Below, piece by piece: positions 1 through 8,615 of a DNA stretch of 64,000 nucleotides. A model generated the notes under the pieces. It was given only the letters and a program-made list of their open reading frames with translations, did no database searches and was not told the origin of the DNA. Position 1 is the first letter of the stretch; every line of letters begins with the position of its first letter. The stretch spans positions 1 through 64,000 of the forward strand of contig NZ_BQXY01000010.1 of NCBI RefSeq assembly GCF_024341905.1. The letters run 5' to 3'. Both the position numbers and the translations under genes were made by a program. This stretch comes from Clostridium folliculivorans. Its GTDB lineage: Bacteria > Bacillota > Clostridia > Clostridiales > Clostridiaceae.

Positions 1-112
1 CATAGCGTAAGCTAGTAAGACCCCTCGAAGAACACGAGGTTGATAGGTCGGAGGTGTAAGCATGGTAACATGTTCAGCTGACCGATACTAATAGGTCGAG
101 GGCTTGACCAAT
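1..112 (+). rRNA. 23S rRNA, 3' end (partial)
   Basis: The window opens inside the last part of a 23S rRNA gene. The conserved tail with GTTCAGCTGACCGATACTAA followed by TAGGTCGAGGGCTTGACC is visible. The 5' part lies outside the window. The 3' end is placed by eye, within a few bases. A short spacer with a small TTGAAAGA/CTTTCAA hairpin separates it from 5S. Confidence 0.95.
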
Positions 113-167
113 ACAAATTATTACAAAGTAAACTTAAGTGCAATTTTGAAAGAATAATCTTTCAATA

Positions 168-285
168 TCTAGTGATGATGCGTCTAAGGGTTACACCCGT
201 ACCCATACCGAACACGAAGGTTAAGACTTAGACGGCTGATGGTACTGCATGGGCGACTGTGTGGGAGAGTAGGTGGTCGCTAGGT
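168..285 (+). rRNA. 5S rRNA
   Basis: About 118 nt, with the conserved core CCCATACCGAACACG and the tail GGGAGAGTAGGTGGTCGC. The 5' end (CTAGTG) pairs with the 3' end (CGCTAG). It lies behind 23S rRNA in the usual order. Ends are good to 1-3 nt. Confidence 0.95.
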
Positions 286-289
286 TCAT

Positions 290-364
290 GGCTCCTTGGT
301 CAAGCGGTCAAGACACCACCCTTTCACGGTGGTAACAGGGGTTCGATTCCCCTAGGAGTCACCA
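290..364 (+). tRNA. tRNA-Glu (anticodon TTC)
   Basis: A full cloverleaf can be folded. The acceptor GGCTCCT pairs with AGGAGTC (one G-U). The anticodon stem CCACC/GGTGG encloses CTTTCAC, giving anticodon TTC. The T arm has GGTTCGATTCC, and the CCA end is encoded. It lies 4 nt after 5S, so it is part of the rRNA operon transcript. Confidence 0.96.
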
Positions 365-453
365 TAACTTATATAACTCGATTTACTTCCGGAGTTTATC
401 GAGTTTATATATGTGTAGAACGTAATAGGGCTGAAGCCTATAAATGAATATAT

Positions 454-487
454 AAGGAGTTACTCTTAAGGGTAATTCCTTATTTTT
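454..487 (+). terminator. Rho-independent terminator of the rRNA/tRNA operon
   Basis: The arms AAGGAGTTAC and GTAATTCCTT (one G-U pair) enclose a short loop and are followed by a T run. It lies about 90 nt after tRNA-Glu. Confidence 0.8.
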
Positions 488-554
488 GTCTATAAAAATT
501 AGTGTTTTTTCGGAAAAAATGTAGAAAAAAGTTGTTTTTATAAAACGTATTGAT

Positions 555-859
555 TTATTCACAAAAAGCTGATTTTTATATTAGTTGTCCACATTTTTGT
601 ATACAAACCTGTGAATAAATGTGGATAAGTAGTGGGAAAACTAATATTTATTGCCATATGCCATAAAAAAATAATATAATTAGGTTAATAATTATAGTTT
701 AGCATACTCGACTTAATAAATATGCTACAACAAAATAGTATATAAACCTACAAAAACTTACATAAAAGCAATAATTATAACCAAAGATATAAGTTTTATG
801 GTTAAGTATTAACATTACACACACTTTATGTGGACAATATGTGTGGATAATGTGGATAA
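555..859. promoter_or_regulatory. Cluster of seven DnaA-box-like 9-mers
   Basis: Seven 9-mers match or nearly match the DnaA box TTATCCACA or its complement. They are TTATTCACA at 555, TTGTCCACA at 585, TGTGAATAA at 610, TGTGGATAA at 620, TGTGGACAA at 829, TGTGGATAA at 842 and TGTGGATAA at 851. Four sit in 555-628 and three, two of them directly adjacent, in 829-859. The DNA between is very AT-rich. No dnaA gene is in the window. The cluster may be a DnaA-binding regulatory or titration site, or part of an origin. It covers most of the gene-free stretch 488-890 and lies immediately in front of sfsA. Confidence 0.65.
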
Positions 860-890
860 CTATCTTAAATATATTATGAAGGTGATTAAT

Positions 891-1583
891 ATGTTAATAG
901 AGAAACCTGTGCTAGAAGCAGTATTCGTTAAAAGACCCAATAGATTTCAAGGGTATGTAATACTAGAAGGTAAGGAAATAATGACTCACGTGCCCAATAC
1001 AGGGAGATGTAAAGAAATCTTGATACCAGGAACAACGGTTATACTTAGAAAGGAAGATTCGCCAGAAAGAAAAACACAATATGATTTAATAGCTGCATAC
1101 AAAGGAGAAAATCTCATAAGTATAGATTCACATATCCCAAATAAGGTAGTACAAGAGGCGCTGATAAATAAAATGATTCCTTCCTTAGCGAAATATAATA
1201 TAATAATGAGAGAAAAAACTTTTGGAAATAGCAGATTTGATTTTAAACTTAGTGATGATAGTGGCTCCGAGTATTATTTAGAAGTTAAAGGGGTAACTTT
1301 AGAAAAAGATGGAGTTGCTAGCTTTCCAGATGCACCTACTGAAAGAGGTAGAAAGCATTTATTGGAACTTGTAGAGGTTAAAAGACAAGGAAAAGGAGCT
1401 GGAGTTATATTTCTTATACAACTAGATGATATAAAAGCATTTACGCCTCATGATGAAACAGATCCTGAATTTGGTGAGGCATTAAGATATGCGGCTAAAA
1501 ATGGGGTTGATGTCTTTGCATATTGCTCTGAGGTTACTCCAAACAGCATAACTTTGAAAAGGGAAGTTCAAGTGATATTATAG
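891..1583 (+). CDS. sfsA: SfsA family protein (sugar fermentation stimulation homologue)
   Basis: A 230-residue protein, the usual SfsA length. The conserved block YLEVKGVTL followed by FPDAPTERGRKHL is near residues 130-155. It holds the acidic and Lys residues of a restriction-endonuclease-like fold with an N-terminal OB-like part. The family is a predicted nucleic-acid-binding or nuclease-like protein; its cellular role is unsettled. An upstream ATG at 828 lies inside DnaA-box-like sequence and lacks a ribosome site, so the ATG at 891, preceded by GAAGGTGATT, was chosen. It appears to stand alone, with the Nudix gene 40 bp downstream possibly co-transcribed. Confidence 0.9.
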   Translation: MLIEKPVLEAVFVKRPNRFQGYVILEGKEIMTHVPNTGRCKEILIPGTTVILRKEDSPERKTQYDLIAAYKGENLISIDSHIPNKVVQEALINKMIPSLAKYNIIMREKTFGNSRFDFKLSDDSGSEYYLEVKGVTLEKDGVASFPDAPTERGRKHLLELVEVKRQGKGAGVIFLIQLDDIKAFTPHDETDPEFGEALRYAAKNGVDVFAYCSEVTPNSITLKREVQVIL

Positions 1584-1623
1584 TATATAGAATATATTGT
1601 AAGGTAATTTTAGGGGGAATGAC

Positions 1624-2115
1624 ATGAAATTCGTATATTGTCCACTTTGTGGGAAGAAGCTTGAAGAAAGACATAGTTGGGATGAGGGGGGAGTACCATA
1701 TTGTTCAGAGGATGATATGATGTTTTTTGATGTGCCAAGACCTTGTATTGTTGTTGCCATTATAAAGGAGAATAAGATATTGCTACTTAAGCAAAGCTAT
1801 ATATATAAAAATTCAAAAGTACTTGTTTCAGGTTATATCAGCCCAGATGAAAAAGCAGAAGATGCTGTTTATAGAGAGGTAAAAGAAGAAACGGGATTAA
1901 TAGTAGATAACATAAAATATTTAGGTAGTGATTATGTTAAAGGGAAAGATCTACTTATGCTTACATATATAGCACACTACAAATCAGGAGAAATTATAAA
2001 GTCTTCGGAAGTGGAATGGTTAGATTGGAGCAATATTGAAGATGCAATAGGTGAAATGACTGAAGATAAGATAGGAAAAGCAGTAGTTAGGAAGATACTT
2101 AATGAATTAAAATAA
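1624..2115 (+). CDS. Nudix hydrolase with N-terminal zinc ribbon
   Basis: 163 residues. The N-terminus has CPLCG (residues 6-10) and a further Cys at residue 27, a partial zinc-ribbon as in NudC-type NADH pyrophosphatases. The Nudix box spans about residues 70-92 (GYISPDEKAEDAVYREVKEE then TGL) with every expected Gly and Glu. It should therefore hydrolyse a nucleoside-diphosphate-X substrate; the actual substrate cannot be read from sequence. The start ATG follows AGGGGGAATGAC. It is 40 bp after sfsA on the same strand and could be co-transcribed with it. The 252 bp that follow are AT-rich with no clear signal. Confidence 0.9.
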   Translation: MKFVYCPLCGKKLEERHSWDEGGVPYCSEDDMMFFDVPRPCIVVAIIKENKILLLKQSYIYKNSKVLVSGYISPDEKAEDAVYREVKEETGLIVDNIKYLGSDYVKGKDLLMLTYIAHYKSGEIIKSSEVEWLDWSNIEDAIGEMTEDKIGKAVVRKILNELK

Positions 2116-2367
2116 TTGTATTTGTTATATTTTGAATAATATTGTCATATGAATTAAAGAAAAATTAATATAAAAAAAATGACAAGAGAAACTTGTTGTA
2201 TTAAAATATAGTTAATTTTCAAATTATTTTTATTCTTTAGGAAATTGTAATAAGGCAAAATTCGTTTGTATATATATTTTAATTGTAAAAGAGTTTTTCC
2301 TTAATTTCTTTGATATTTAGAATTTATTAATTATATATTTTTATGGAAGGGAAAGGGGGATATTTAA

Positions 2368-3057
2368 ATGATAGGAAATACAAATAAAGAGCCAAAGTAT
2401 GTACCTGAGATTAAAGGAGCTCTAAGAAATCACTTAATAGAAATGCCTGCAGTTATAAGAGATGCAAGTGGAATAAAGATATTCGGCAAAAGAATAAAAT
2501 CACTAGTATTTACTACTGATGTTGCAATAATAAAAAACACTAATGCTGATGCAATAATTGCAGTATATCCATTTACTCCTCAGCCTATTATTACTGAAGC
2601 TTTAATGCTTGCTGCAGACGTTCCAGTTTTTTGTGGAGTAGGAGGAGGTATAACTCAAGGAATGAGAGTTATAAATCTTGCATTGGATGCGGAATTTAAA
2701 GGTGCAATGGGAGTTGTAGTAAATGCACCTACTTCAAATGAGATTGTAAGTAAATTGAGAAATACAGTAGATATACCGATAATAGTTACTGTTGTATCTG
2801 AAAACGATGATTTTGAAGGTAGAATAGAAGCAGGTGCTAACATATTAAATGTCTCAGGTGGAAAGAATACTGCTGAGATAGTTCGTAATGTAAGAAAGAA
2901 GTTTCCAGACTTCCCTATTATAGCTACAGGTGGACCTACTACTGAAAGTATAAGAGAAACGATAATTGCAGGAGCAAACGCTATAACATATACACCTCCC
3001 AGTTCAGGTGAGATATTTAGTGAACTTATGGTTAAATACAGAAGCGACAAAGAGTAG
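2368..3057 (+). CDS. TIM-barrel protein of unknown function
   Basis: 229 residues with repeated beta-alpha units and Gly-rich loops: CGVGGGITQG near residue 90, NVSGGKNTAE near 170 and IIATGGPTTES near 190. This pattern is typical of (beta/alpha)8 phosphate-binding barrels such as ThiG- or NanE-like proteins. No catalytic signature was recognised, so no reaction is assigned. The ATG follows GGGAAAGGGGG. It precedes the lysine riboswitch and lysA on the same strand, but the riboswitch terminator separates it from lysA, so co-regulation is not implied. Confidence 0.6.
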   Translation: MIGNTNKEPKYVPEIKGALRNHLIEMPAVIRDASGIKIFGKRIKSLVFTTDVAIIKNTNADAIIAVYPFTPQPIITEALMLAADVPVFCGVGGGITQGMRVINLALDAEFKGAMGVVVNAPTSNEIVSKLRNTVDIPIIVTVVSENDDFEGRIEAGANILNVSGGKNTAEIVRNVRKKFPDFPIIATGGPTTESIRETIIAGANAITYTPPSSGEIFSELMVKYRSDKE

Positions 3058-3264
3058 TTATATTGACAATTTTCTCAGTTATAATTTAAAAAGCAATATT
3101 TTAAAGATGTAAAATTGTGAAATATATTCTATATTAATTAATTTGATTTTTGTATTGCATATTTATTATAATATGATAATATAATAGTTAAATTACAAAT
3201 AAAATTGAATAATGTCGAGTCGTTAATAATATTAATGTATTATTCGATTCAACAGTTAAACGAA

Positions 3265-3465
3265 ACCTAGGGTAGAGGTGCTGTTTTTAAAAGTATTTAT
3301 TTGGAGCTGGCAAGTGTAGATGAATAAAGAAAGGAAAAATAGCCGAAGAAGATAGCTTGGCAAAGCTTTTTTCTGGTTATATATATAATATGTATATAAC
3401 TGTCACTTTAAAGTGAGATGATTATAGTGTTATCTTTTAATTATTAAAGTGGAGAGCTACAAGGT
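3265..3465 (+). ncRNA. Lysine riboswitch aptamer (L-box)
   Basis: The conserved L-box blocks occur in order: GGTAGAGGTGCT at 3271, an AGTA motif at 3291, GCCGAAG near 3343, a CTGG segment near 3373, AACTGTCA near 3398 and GTGGAGAGCTAC at 3449-3460. The closing stem P1 can be made from ACCT/GGTAG at 3265-3274 and CTAC/AGGT at 3457-3465. In this class lysine binding favours the terminator and switches off lysine biosynthesis or transport genes. Here the target is lysA. Confidence 0.9.
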
Positions 3466-3571
3466 ACTAAAGATTGCGATAAAGTATTTTCAAATGTTTT
3501 TGAGATATCTTAGAATTATATCATAAGATAAAAATTCATTTCTGCAATTTCACCTTAAAGCGAATTCTACC

Positions 3572-3600
3572 CGTCACAGATATTTTCTGTGGCGTTTTTT
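3572..3600 (+). terminator. Riboswitch-controlled terminator before lysA
   Basis: The arms CGTCACAGA and TCTGTGGCG (one G-U) are followed by six Ts. It lies about 105 nt after the aptamer, so an antiterminator pairing must involve the intervening 3466-3571 segment. From 3601 to the lysA ribosome site there is only AT-rich leader. Confidence 0.85.
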
Positions 3601-3839
3601 ATTCTTTATGAAATTATATCAAAGATAAGGTTGTGAATAAATATGTGTAGAAGGCTTCAGCAACTTTTTTACTGTATAAGATTGAGTATCAGAGAAACTG
3701 GAATGCTTTGACTAATTTTGCATATGATTGATTACATTATTTGATGTTTAGGAATATCTTAAATTAATAATGGTACTTAAATTATGCTAAAGAAAGAGTA
3801 AAAGACATTTTATTAGTTAATATTGGGGAGGTAATGTTG

Positions 3840-5132
3840 ATGAAATTGTTTGGAAGTATGAATATTGATGAAAATGTATTATCAATCGGTGGGGTTAGAG
3901 CTACAGAGCTTGCAGAAAAATATTCTACACCACTGTATGTTTTTGATGAGAATCTTATTAGACAAAATTGTAGAGAATATTACAAGGGGCTTAATTGTGA
4001 AGGTAGAAATAATAGAGTTGCATATGCTGGAAAGGCATTTTTAACTCTTGCTATGTGCAGGATTATAAAAGATGAAAATCTATATTTAGATGTGGTGTCA
4101 GGTGGAGAACTTTTTACAGCATATAAATCGGGATTCCCGTTGGAAAAAGTATATTTCCATGGAAATAACAAGACAATTGACGAAATTGAACTAGGAATTG
4201 ATCTTGGAGTAGGTACTTTTGTAGCAGATAATGAAATGGAGATAGAGCTTATCGACAAAATTGCTAGAAAGCATAATAAAAAACAACGAATTTATTTAAG
4301 AATAACTCCAGGTATAGAAGCGCATACACATGAGTATATAAAGACAGGACAGTTAGATTCAAAGTTTGGATTTGCATATATAGCAGATAATGTATTAAAT
4401 GTTGTTAATAAAGTTTTATCATTACAAAATATAGAACTTTCAGGGTTACATTGTCATATAGGATCTCAAATCTTTGATATAACTCCGTATGAAGATGCAA
4501 CTGAGATAATGTTAACAATTATTAAGGATATATATAATGCTACAGGATATCTTATAAAAGAGCTCGATCTTGGTGGTGGTTTTGGAATTTATTATAATTC
4601 TGATGATGAACCAAAGCCAGCAAGCGAATATTGTGCCGCAATCTTAAATAAGGCTGATCAAGTTTGTAAAGACTTAGGTCTAGATATGCCTATACTTACA
4701 ATAGAACCAGGAAGATCTATAGTTGGAAATGCGGGGCTTACATTATATAAAGTTGGATCAATTAAAGAAGTGCCTTCAATAAGAAAGTATATATCTGTAG
4801 ATGGTGGAATGACTGATAATATTAGACCAGCATTATATAATGCTGAATATGAATCAATAGTAGCAAATAAGGTTAACTCTCATCAGTTGGAAGACGTAAC
4901 TGTAGCTGGAAAGTGCTGTGAATCTGGAGATATATTAATAAATAATATAAAATTGCCAAGAGTTGAAACTGGTGATTTGTTGGCTATAATGTCAACAGGT
5001 GCCTATGGATATTCAATGGCTAATAATTATAATAAGGTTCCTAAGGCGGCTGTTGTTATGATTAAAGATGGAGAAGATAGACTTGTTTGTAAGAGAGAAA
5101 CTTATTCAGATGTAATTAGCAATGAATTATAG
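3840..5132 (+). CDS. lysA: Diaminopimelate decarboxylase
   Basis: It converts meso-diaminopimelate to L-lysine, the last step of lysine synthesis, using PLP. Visible landmarks are the PLP lysine in AYAGKAF near residue 60, LHCHIGSQIFD near 205, the phosphate-binding GGGFG near 245, EPGRSIVG near 290 and the substrate/PLP motif CCESGDIL near 360. The 430-residue length is normal. An in-frame ATG at 3834 would leave only 2 nt to GGGGAGG; the ATG at 3840 gives 8 nt and is preferred. Control by the upstream lysine riboswitch follows from its position. Confidence 0.96.
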   Translation: MKLFGSMNIDENVLSIGGVRATELAEKYSTPLYVFDENLIRQNCREYYKGLNCEGRNNRVAYAGKAFLTLAMCRIIKDENLYLDVVSGGELFTAYKSGFPLEKVYFHGNNKTIDEIELGIDLGVGTFVADNEMEIELIDKIARKHNKKQRIYLRITPGIEAHTHEYIKTGQLDSKFGFAYIADNVLNVVNKVLSLQNIELSGLHCHIGSQIFDITPYEDATEIMLTIIKDIYNATGYLIKELDLGGGFGIYYNSDDEPKPASEYCAAILNKADQVCKDLGLDMPILTIEPGRSIVGNAGLTLYKVGSIKEVPSIRKYISVDGGMTDNIRPALYNAEYESIVANKVNSHQLEDVTVAGKCCESGDILINNIKLPRVETGDLLAIMSTGAYGYSMANNYNKVPKAAVVMIKDGEDRLVCKRETYSDVISNEL

Positions 5133-5146
5133 TTTCTATTGTGAAG

Positions 5147-5212
5147 GCTTAATTTATACCTATGCCTGAAGATTGAGGCTTCTTGAGAGTTTGAGCATAT
5201 ATAAATTAATGA
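5147..5212. repeat. Palindromic repeat, family B (short copy)
   Basis: The ends TTAATTTATA and TATAAATTAA are perfect inverted repeats around an ATGC/GCAT inner pair. The segment resembles the longer family B copies at 21591, 30535 and 55529. It lies just after lysA. Confidence 0.5.
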
Positions 5213-5225
5213 TTTAAGATTTTCG

Positions 5226-5260
5226 CAGAGTGTTGAATATATCAACACTCTGTTATTTTT
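5226..5260 (+). terminator. Rho-independent terminator after lysA
   Basis: A perfect 11-bp stem CAGAGTGTTGA/TCAACACTCTG is followed by TTATTTTT. The rest of 5133-5528 shows no gene. Confidence 0.85.
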
Positions 5261-5528
5261 AAAATTAGAGGAAAGTATTAAATTTTTATGATAGCTAAAC
5301 ATACTAATTTAAAGTACTTAGTATAAAATCTTAAGACAATACAGTAATAAAAATAAAACTTGTCAAACTATTTACATAGAAGGAGAAAAGGTATATCATA
5401 TAATTCACCCAATTAAATTTTATACAATATATTTACAGCAAGTGGAAAAATAACCTTTAAATTATCTATCTACAATAGAAAAAAAATTTTATTATGATAT
5501 ACTTATATAAGGTGTATTTTTAGTTAGA

Positions 5529-5625
5529 GGTGAATAATTTCAATAAGAAAATTATTTTTAAAACTCTGATGGGTTCTGAGAGGAGAATATGAAACTATAA
5601 ATTTAATTATGAAGTAGTTCATTGA
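5529..5625. repeat. Palindromic repeat, family A, upstream of the DUF3006 gene
   Basis: The outer arms are GGTGAATAATTTCA and TGAAGTAGTTCATT. The inside carries the family core GGGTTCTGAGAGGAGAAT and an AATTTAATTATGAAG right arm. It ends about 15 nt before the start codon at 5641, so it would be in the 5' leader of that transcript. Close relatives are at 32146 and 33470. Confidence 0.7.
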
Positions 5626-5640
5626 TATTGAGGAGATAAT

Positions 5641-5877
5641 ATGAAACTATCTAAAGCTTATATAATAATAGATAGAATAGAAGACAATATTGCCGTTTGT
5701 GAGGTAAATGAAGAGATTTTTAAAATTAATGTCAATAATATTGAAGGAGTACCTAAAGAAGGCGATGTATTGGTTAAAAAAGATTCCATTTATTATATAG
5801 ACAGAGATTTAACAAATAAAAGGAAATCAATTGTAGAAGATTTAATGAAAGGTATGTGGAACGATGGAGAAAAGTAG
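5641..5877 (+). CDS. DUF3006 family protein
   Basis: A 78-residue acidic/basic mixed protein. It starts with a DRIEDNIAVCEV segment and has PKEGDVLV in the middle, the pattern of the small DUF3006 family, whose function is unknown. The ATG follows GAGGAGATAAT. Its 3' end overlaps the start of the signal peptidase gene by 14 bp, which suggests translational coupling and a role linked to secretion or envelope work. No membrane segment is seen. Confidence 0.75.
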   Translation: MKLSKAYIIIDRIEDNIAVCEVNEEIFKINVNNIEGVPKEGDVLVKKDSIYYIDRDLTNKRKSIVEDLMKGMWNDGEK

Positions 5878-6397
5878 TGATAGAAATCCTATGGTCAAAT
5901 TTTTATTAGATTGGGTAGTACCTATTGGTGCAGCTATATTGCTTGCCATGCTTATTAATAAATTTCTTTTATACAAAGTTTCTGTTCCAACAGAATCAAT
6001 GTATCCAACTATAAAAAAAGGTGATCAAATGTTTGTAACCAAGATTTATAATCCTCAAAATATAAAAAGAGGAGATATATTGGTTTTTTATTCAAATGAA
6101 CTTAAAGACTTACTTATAAAAAGAGTAGTTGGGTTGCCAGGAGAAACTGTAGAGATAAAAGATAATGGGGATGTTTATATTAATGGTAAATATCTTCAGG
6201 AGGATTATGTAAAAAATCCAGATAGTAAAACAGGAAGCTTTAAGATTCCCGAAGGAAAGTATTTGATGCTAGGAGATAATAGAGCTAACTCTGCGGATGC
6301 AAGATATTGGAATAATCCATATATTGATTCTAAGGATATACAAGGAAAAGCAAGAATTAGAGTTTTTCCATTTGATAGGATTGGGCCGTTAAAATAG
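5864..6397 (+). CDS. Type I signal peptidase (bacterial Ser/Lys type)
   Basis: 177 residues with one N-terminal membrane segment (about 13-35) and an extracytoplasmic catalytic domain. The catalytic Ser45 is in PTESMYPT, the Lys86 general base in LIKRVVGLPGE, and box E is GDNRANSADAR. It should cleave Sec signal peptides at the outer membrane face. It overlaps the DUF3006 gene. It differs from the two SipW-type (Ser/His) peptidases at 47536 and 48436. Confidence 0.93.
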   Translation: MEKSSDRNPMVKFLLDWVVPIGAAILLAMLINKFLLYKVSVPTESMYPTIKKGDQMFVTKIYNPQNIKRGDILVFYSNELKDLLIKRVVGLPGETVEIKDNGDVYINGKYLQEDYVKNPDSKTGSFKIPEGKYLMLGDNRANSADARYWNNPYIDSKDIQGKARIRVFPFDRIGPLK

Positions 6398-6535
6398 TTC
6401 ATCTAAAGTTGGATAACTTCAAAACTAAGACTATTTTTAAAATGTAGCTGATTTATAACAAGAAGATTTAGAGATATAAATTCAATTAAAAATGGAGCCA
6501 TCTATATAATATGACAAATGAAAAGAGGTGCAGAT

Positions 6536-8524
6536 ATGTTTAAGAATAATAAAAAATGGCAATATGCTATTATATACGGAATAATAGCATTAGGGTTATT
6601 ATTTGCTTTTAATTATACTAAAACTGAGATGATGACAGAGAATATTACATATGATGAATTTCAAAGTATGTTAAAAGATAAAAAGGTAGATACTGTAACT
6701 ATTACAAGTCAAAAGCTAACTATAATACCAAATAAACAAAGCAGTGATTATGGTAAGATACTATATACAGTGAACCTAGGAGATAAGGATCTTGTTAAGA
6801 ACTTACAAGATTCAGGCGCAAAATATCAAGGAAAGCTTCCAGATGCATTCCCAATAGCTGACTTAATACTTTATTGGATTGCACCTATAATATTCTTCTT
6901 TATAATAGGCAGATTAATGTTTGGTAAGATGGATAAGAAGATGGGTGGCGGAGTGATGTCTTTTGGCAAGAACACTGCTAAGCTTTACGCAGAAGATGAG
7001 ACTGGTAAAACTTTTGCAGATGTAGCTGGCCAAGAAGAAGCAAAAGAATCACTAAAAGAAATTGTAGATTTTCTACATGACCCTAAGAAATATCAAGAAA
7101 TAGGAGCAAAATTACCTAAAGGAGCTCTTTTAGTGGGCCCTCCTGGAACGGGTAAGACATTGCTTGCAAAGGCAGTAGCTGGTGAAGCAAAGGTTCCGTT
7201 CTTCTCAATGTCTGGATCAGACTTTGTAGAACTTTTTGTTGGTATGGGTGCTTCAAGAGTAAGAGATTTATTTAGACAGGCTGAAGAAAAAGCTCCATGT
7301 ATAATATTTATTGATGAAATTGATGCCATTGGTAAGAGCAGAGATGGAGCTATCCAAGGTAATGACGAAAGAGAACAGACTCTAAATCAGTTACTTGCTG
7401 AAATGGATGGATTTGATTCTTCTAAAGGGGTAGTAATTCTAGGGGCTACTAATAGACCAGAGATACTTGATAAGGCGTTACTAAGACCAGGAAGATTTGA
7501 TAGAAGAGTTATAGTTGATAGACCAGATTTAAAAGGTAGGATATCTATACTTAAAGTTCATGCAAAAGATGTTAAAATGAGTGATAATGTAGATATGGAA
7601 TCAGTAGCAAAAAGTACTCCAGGAGCAGTAGGAGCTGATCTTGCAAATATAGTTAATGAGGCTGCACTTAGTGCAGTTAAAAATAATAGAAAGTTTGTTC
7701 TTCAAGAGGATCTTGAAGAAGCAGTGGAAGTAATAATAGCTGGTAAGGAAAAGAAGGATAGAATCCTTTCTCCTAAAGAAAAAAGAATTGTTGCTTTCCA
7801 TGAAGTAGGTCATGCGCTTGTAGCGGCTTTACTGAAGAATACTGATCCAGTACACAAGATTACGATAGTTCCAAGAACCATGGGAGCATTAGGTTATACT
7901 ATGCAACTTCCAGATGAAGAAAAGTATTTGGTTTCTAAAGATGAGATGATAGACGAAATCACAGTTATGCTTGGTGGAAGAGCTGCAGAGGAGATTGAGT
8001 TTAACATCATATCTACAGGAGCTTCAAATGATATTGAAAGAGCTACGCAATCAGCTAGAAGCATGGTTACTATATATGGTATGACCGATAAGTTTGATAT
8101 GATGGCGTTGGAATCTGTTAGTAATAGATATCTAGATGGAAGACCAGTTCAGAACTGTTCTGCTGAAACTGCAGCACAAATTGATGAAGAAACTTTGCAG
8201 ATAATAAAAAGCAGCCATGAAAAAGCAAGAGAAATATTAAGAAATAATAGAGATTTATTAAATGATATTTCAAATGATCTTTTAGAGAAAGAAACTTTAT
8301 CTGGAGAGGAATTTATGATATTTGTATATAATAAATATCCAGAACTAAAAGTAGAAAGAGAAAAGAAAGAAGCAGAGAAAAAAGAATTTGAAAAACTAGA
8401 GAAGGAAAGAAAGGACAAGAAGAATGATGTCCCAGTTTATTCGGATTTAGTTTTAGAATCTAGTATAAATGAGGTTACTTCAGAATTAATGGTTGATGGT
8501 AGTGATAGTACTGTTCAATCTTAA
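6536..8524 (+). CDS. ftsH: ATP-dependent zinc metalloprotease FtsH
   Basis: A membrane-anchored AAA+ protease for membrane and regulatory proteins. There are two N-terminal membrane segments (about 10-28 and 105-125), Walker A GPPGTGKT near residue 201, Walker B IIFIDEIDA, a second region of homology ending RPGRFDRR, and the zinc motif HEVGH near residue 422 with a later Asp ligand in SNDIERAT. The middle residue of the zinc motif is Val where Ala is usual; the ligands are kept. The C-terminus is a long charged coiled coil. The ATG at 6536 has AGAGGTG at the right distance; an upstream ATG at 6518 does not. Confidence 0.95.
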   Translation: MFKNNKKWQYAIIYGIIALGLLFAFNYTKTEMMTENITYDEFQSMLKDKKVDTVTITSQKLTIIPNKQSSDYGKILYTVNLGDKDLVKNLQDSGAKYQGKLPDAFPIADLILYWIAPIIFFFIIGRLMFGKMDKKMGGGVMSFGKNTAKLYAEDETGKTFADVAGQEEAKESLKEIVDFLHDPKKYQEIGAKLPKGALLVGPPGTGKTLLAKAVAGEAKVPFFSMSGSDFVELFVGMGASRVRDLFRQAEEKAPCIIFIDEIDAIGKSRDGAIQGNDEREQTLNQLLAEMDGFDSSKGVVILGATNRPEILDKALLRPGRFDRRVIVDRPDLKGRISILKVHAKDVKMSDNVDMESVAKSTPGAVGADLANIVNEAALSAVKNNRKFVLQEDLEEAVEVIIAGKEKKDRILSPKEKRIVAFHEVGHALVAALLKNTDPVHKITIVPRTMGALGYTMQLPDEEKYLVSKDEMIDEITVMLGGRAAEEIEFNIISTGASNDIERATQSARSMVTIYGMTDKFDMMALESVSNRYLDGRPVQNCSAETAAQIDEETLQIIKSSHEKAREILRNNRDLLNDISNDLLEKETLSGEEFMIFVYNKYPELKVEREKKEAEKKEFEKLEKERKDKKNDVPVYSDLVLESSINEVTSELMVDGSDSTVQS

Positions 8525-8556
8525 TATCTATATATTGATAAGTTTGTTTTAAGATA

Positions 8557-8589
8557 GAGAAAAAGTTTCCAAAGGGGAACTTTTTCTTC
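8557..8589 (+). terminator. Rho-independent terminator after ftsH
   Basis: A hairpin with arms GAAAAAGTTTCC and GGGAACTTTTTC, ending in a T-rich run, sits 33 bp after the ftsH stop. Confidence 0.75.
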
Positions 8590-8615
8590 ATTAATTTAAG
8601 GGAAAGGTGATTTGA

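Noticed and set aside
259..447. 62-codon ORF over 5S rRNA and tRNA-Glu
   Set aside because: It overlaps RNA genes and has no ribosome site; it is a chance frame.
828..890. N-terminal extension of SfsA from the ATG at 828
   Set aside because: The extra residues come from DnaA-box-like repeats, there is no ribosome site, and the start at 891 has one and gives the usual family length.
2655..3050. 131-codon minus-strand ORF opposite the TIM-barrel gene
   Set aside because: Antisense shadow without a ribosome site.
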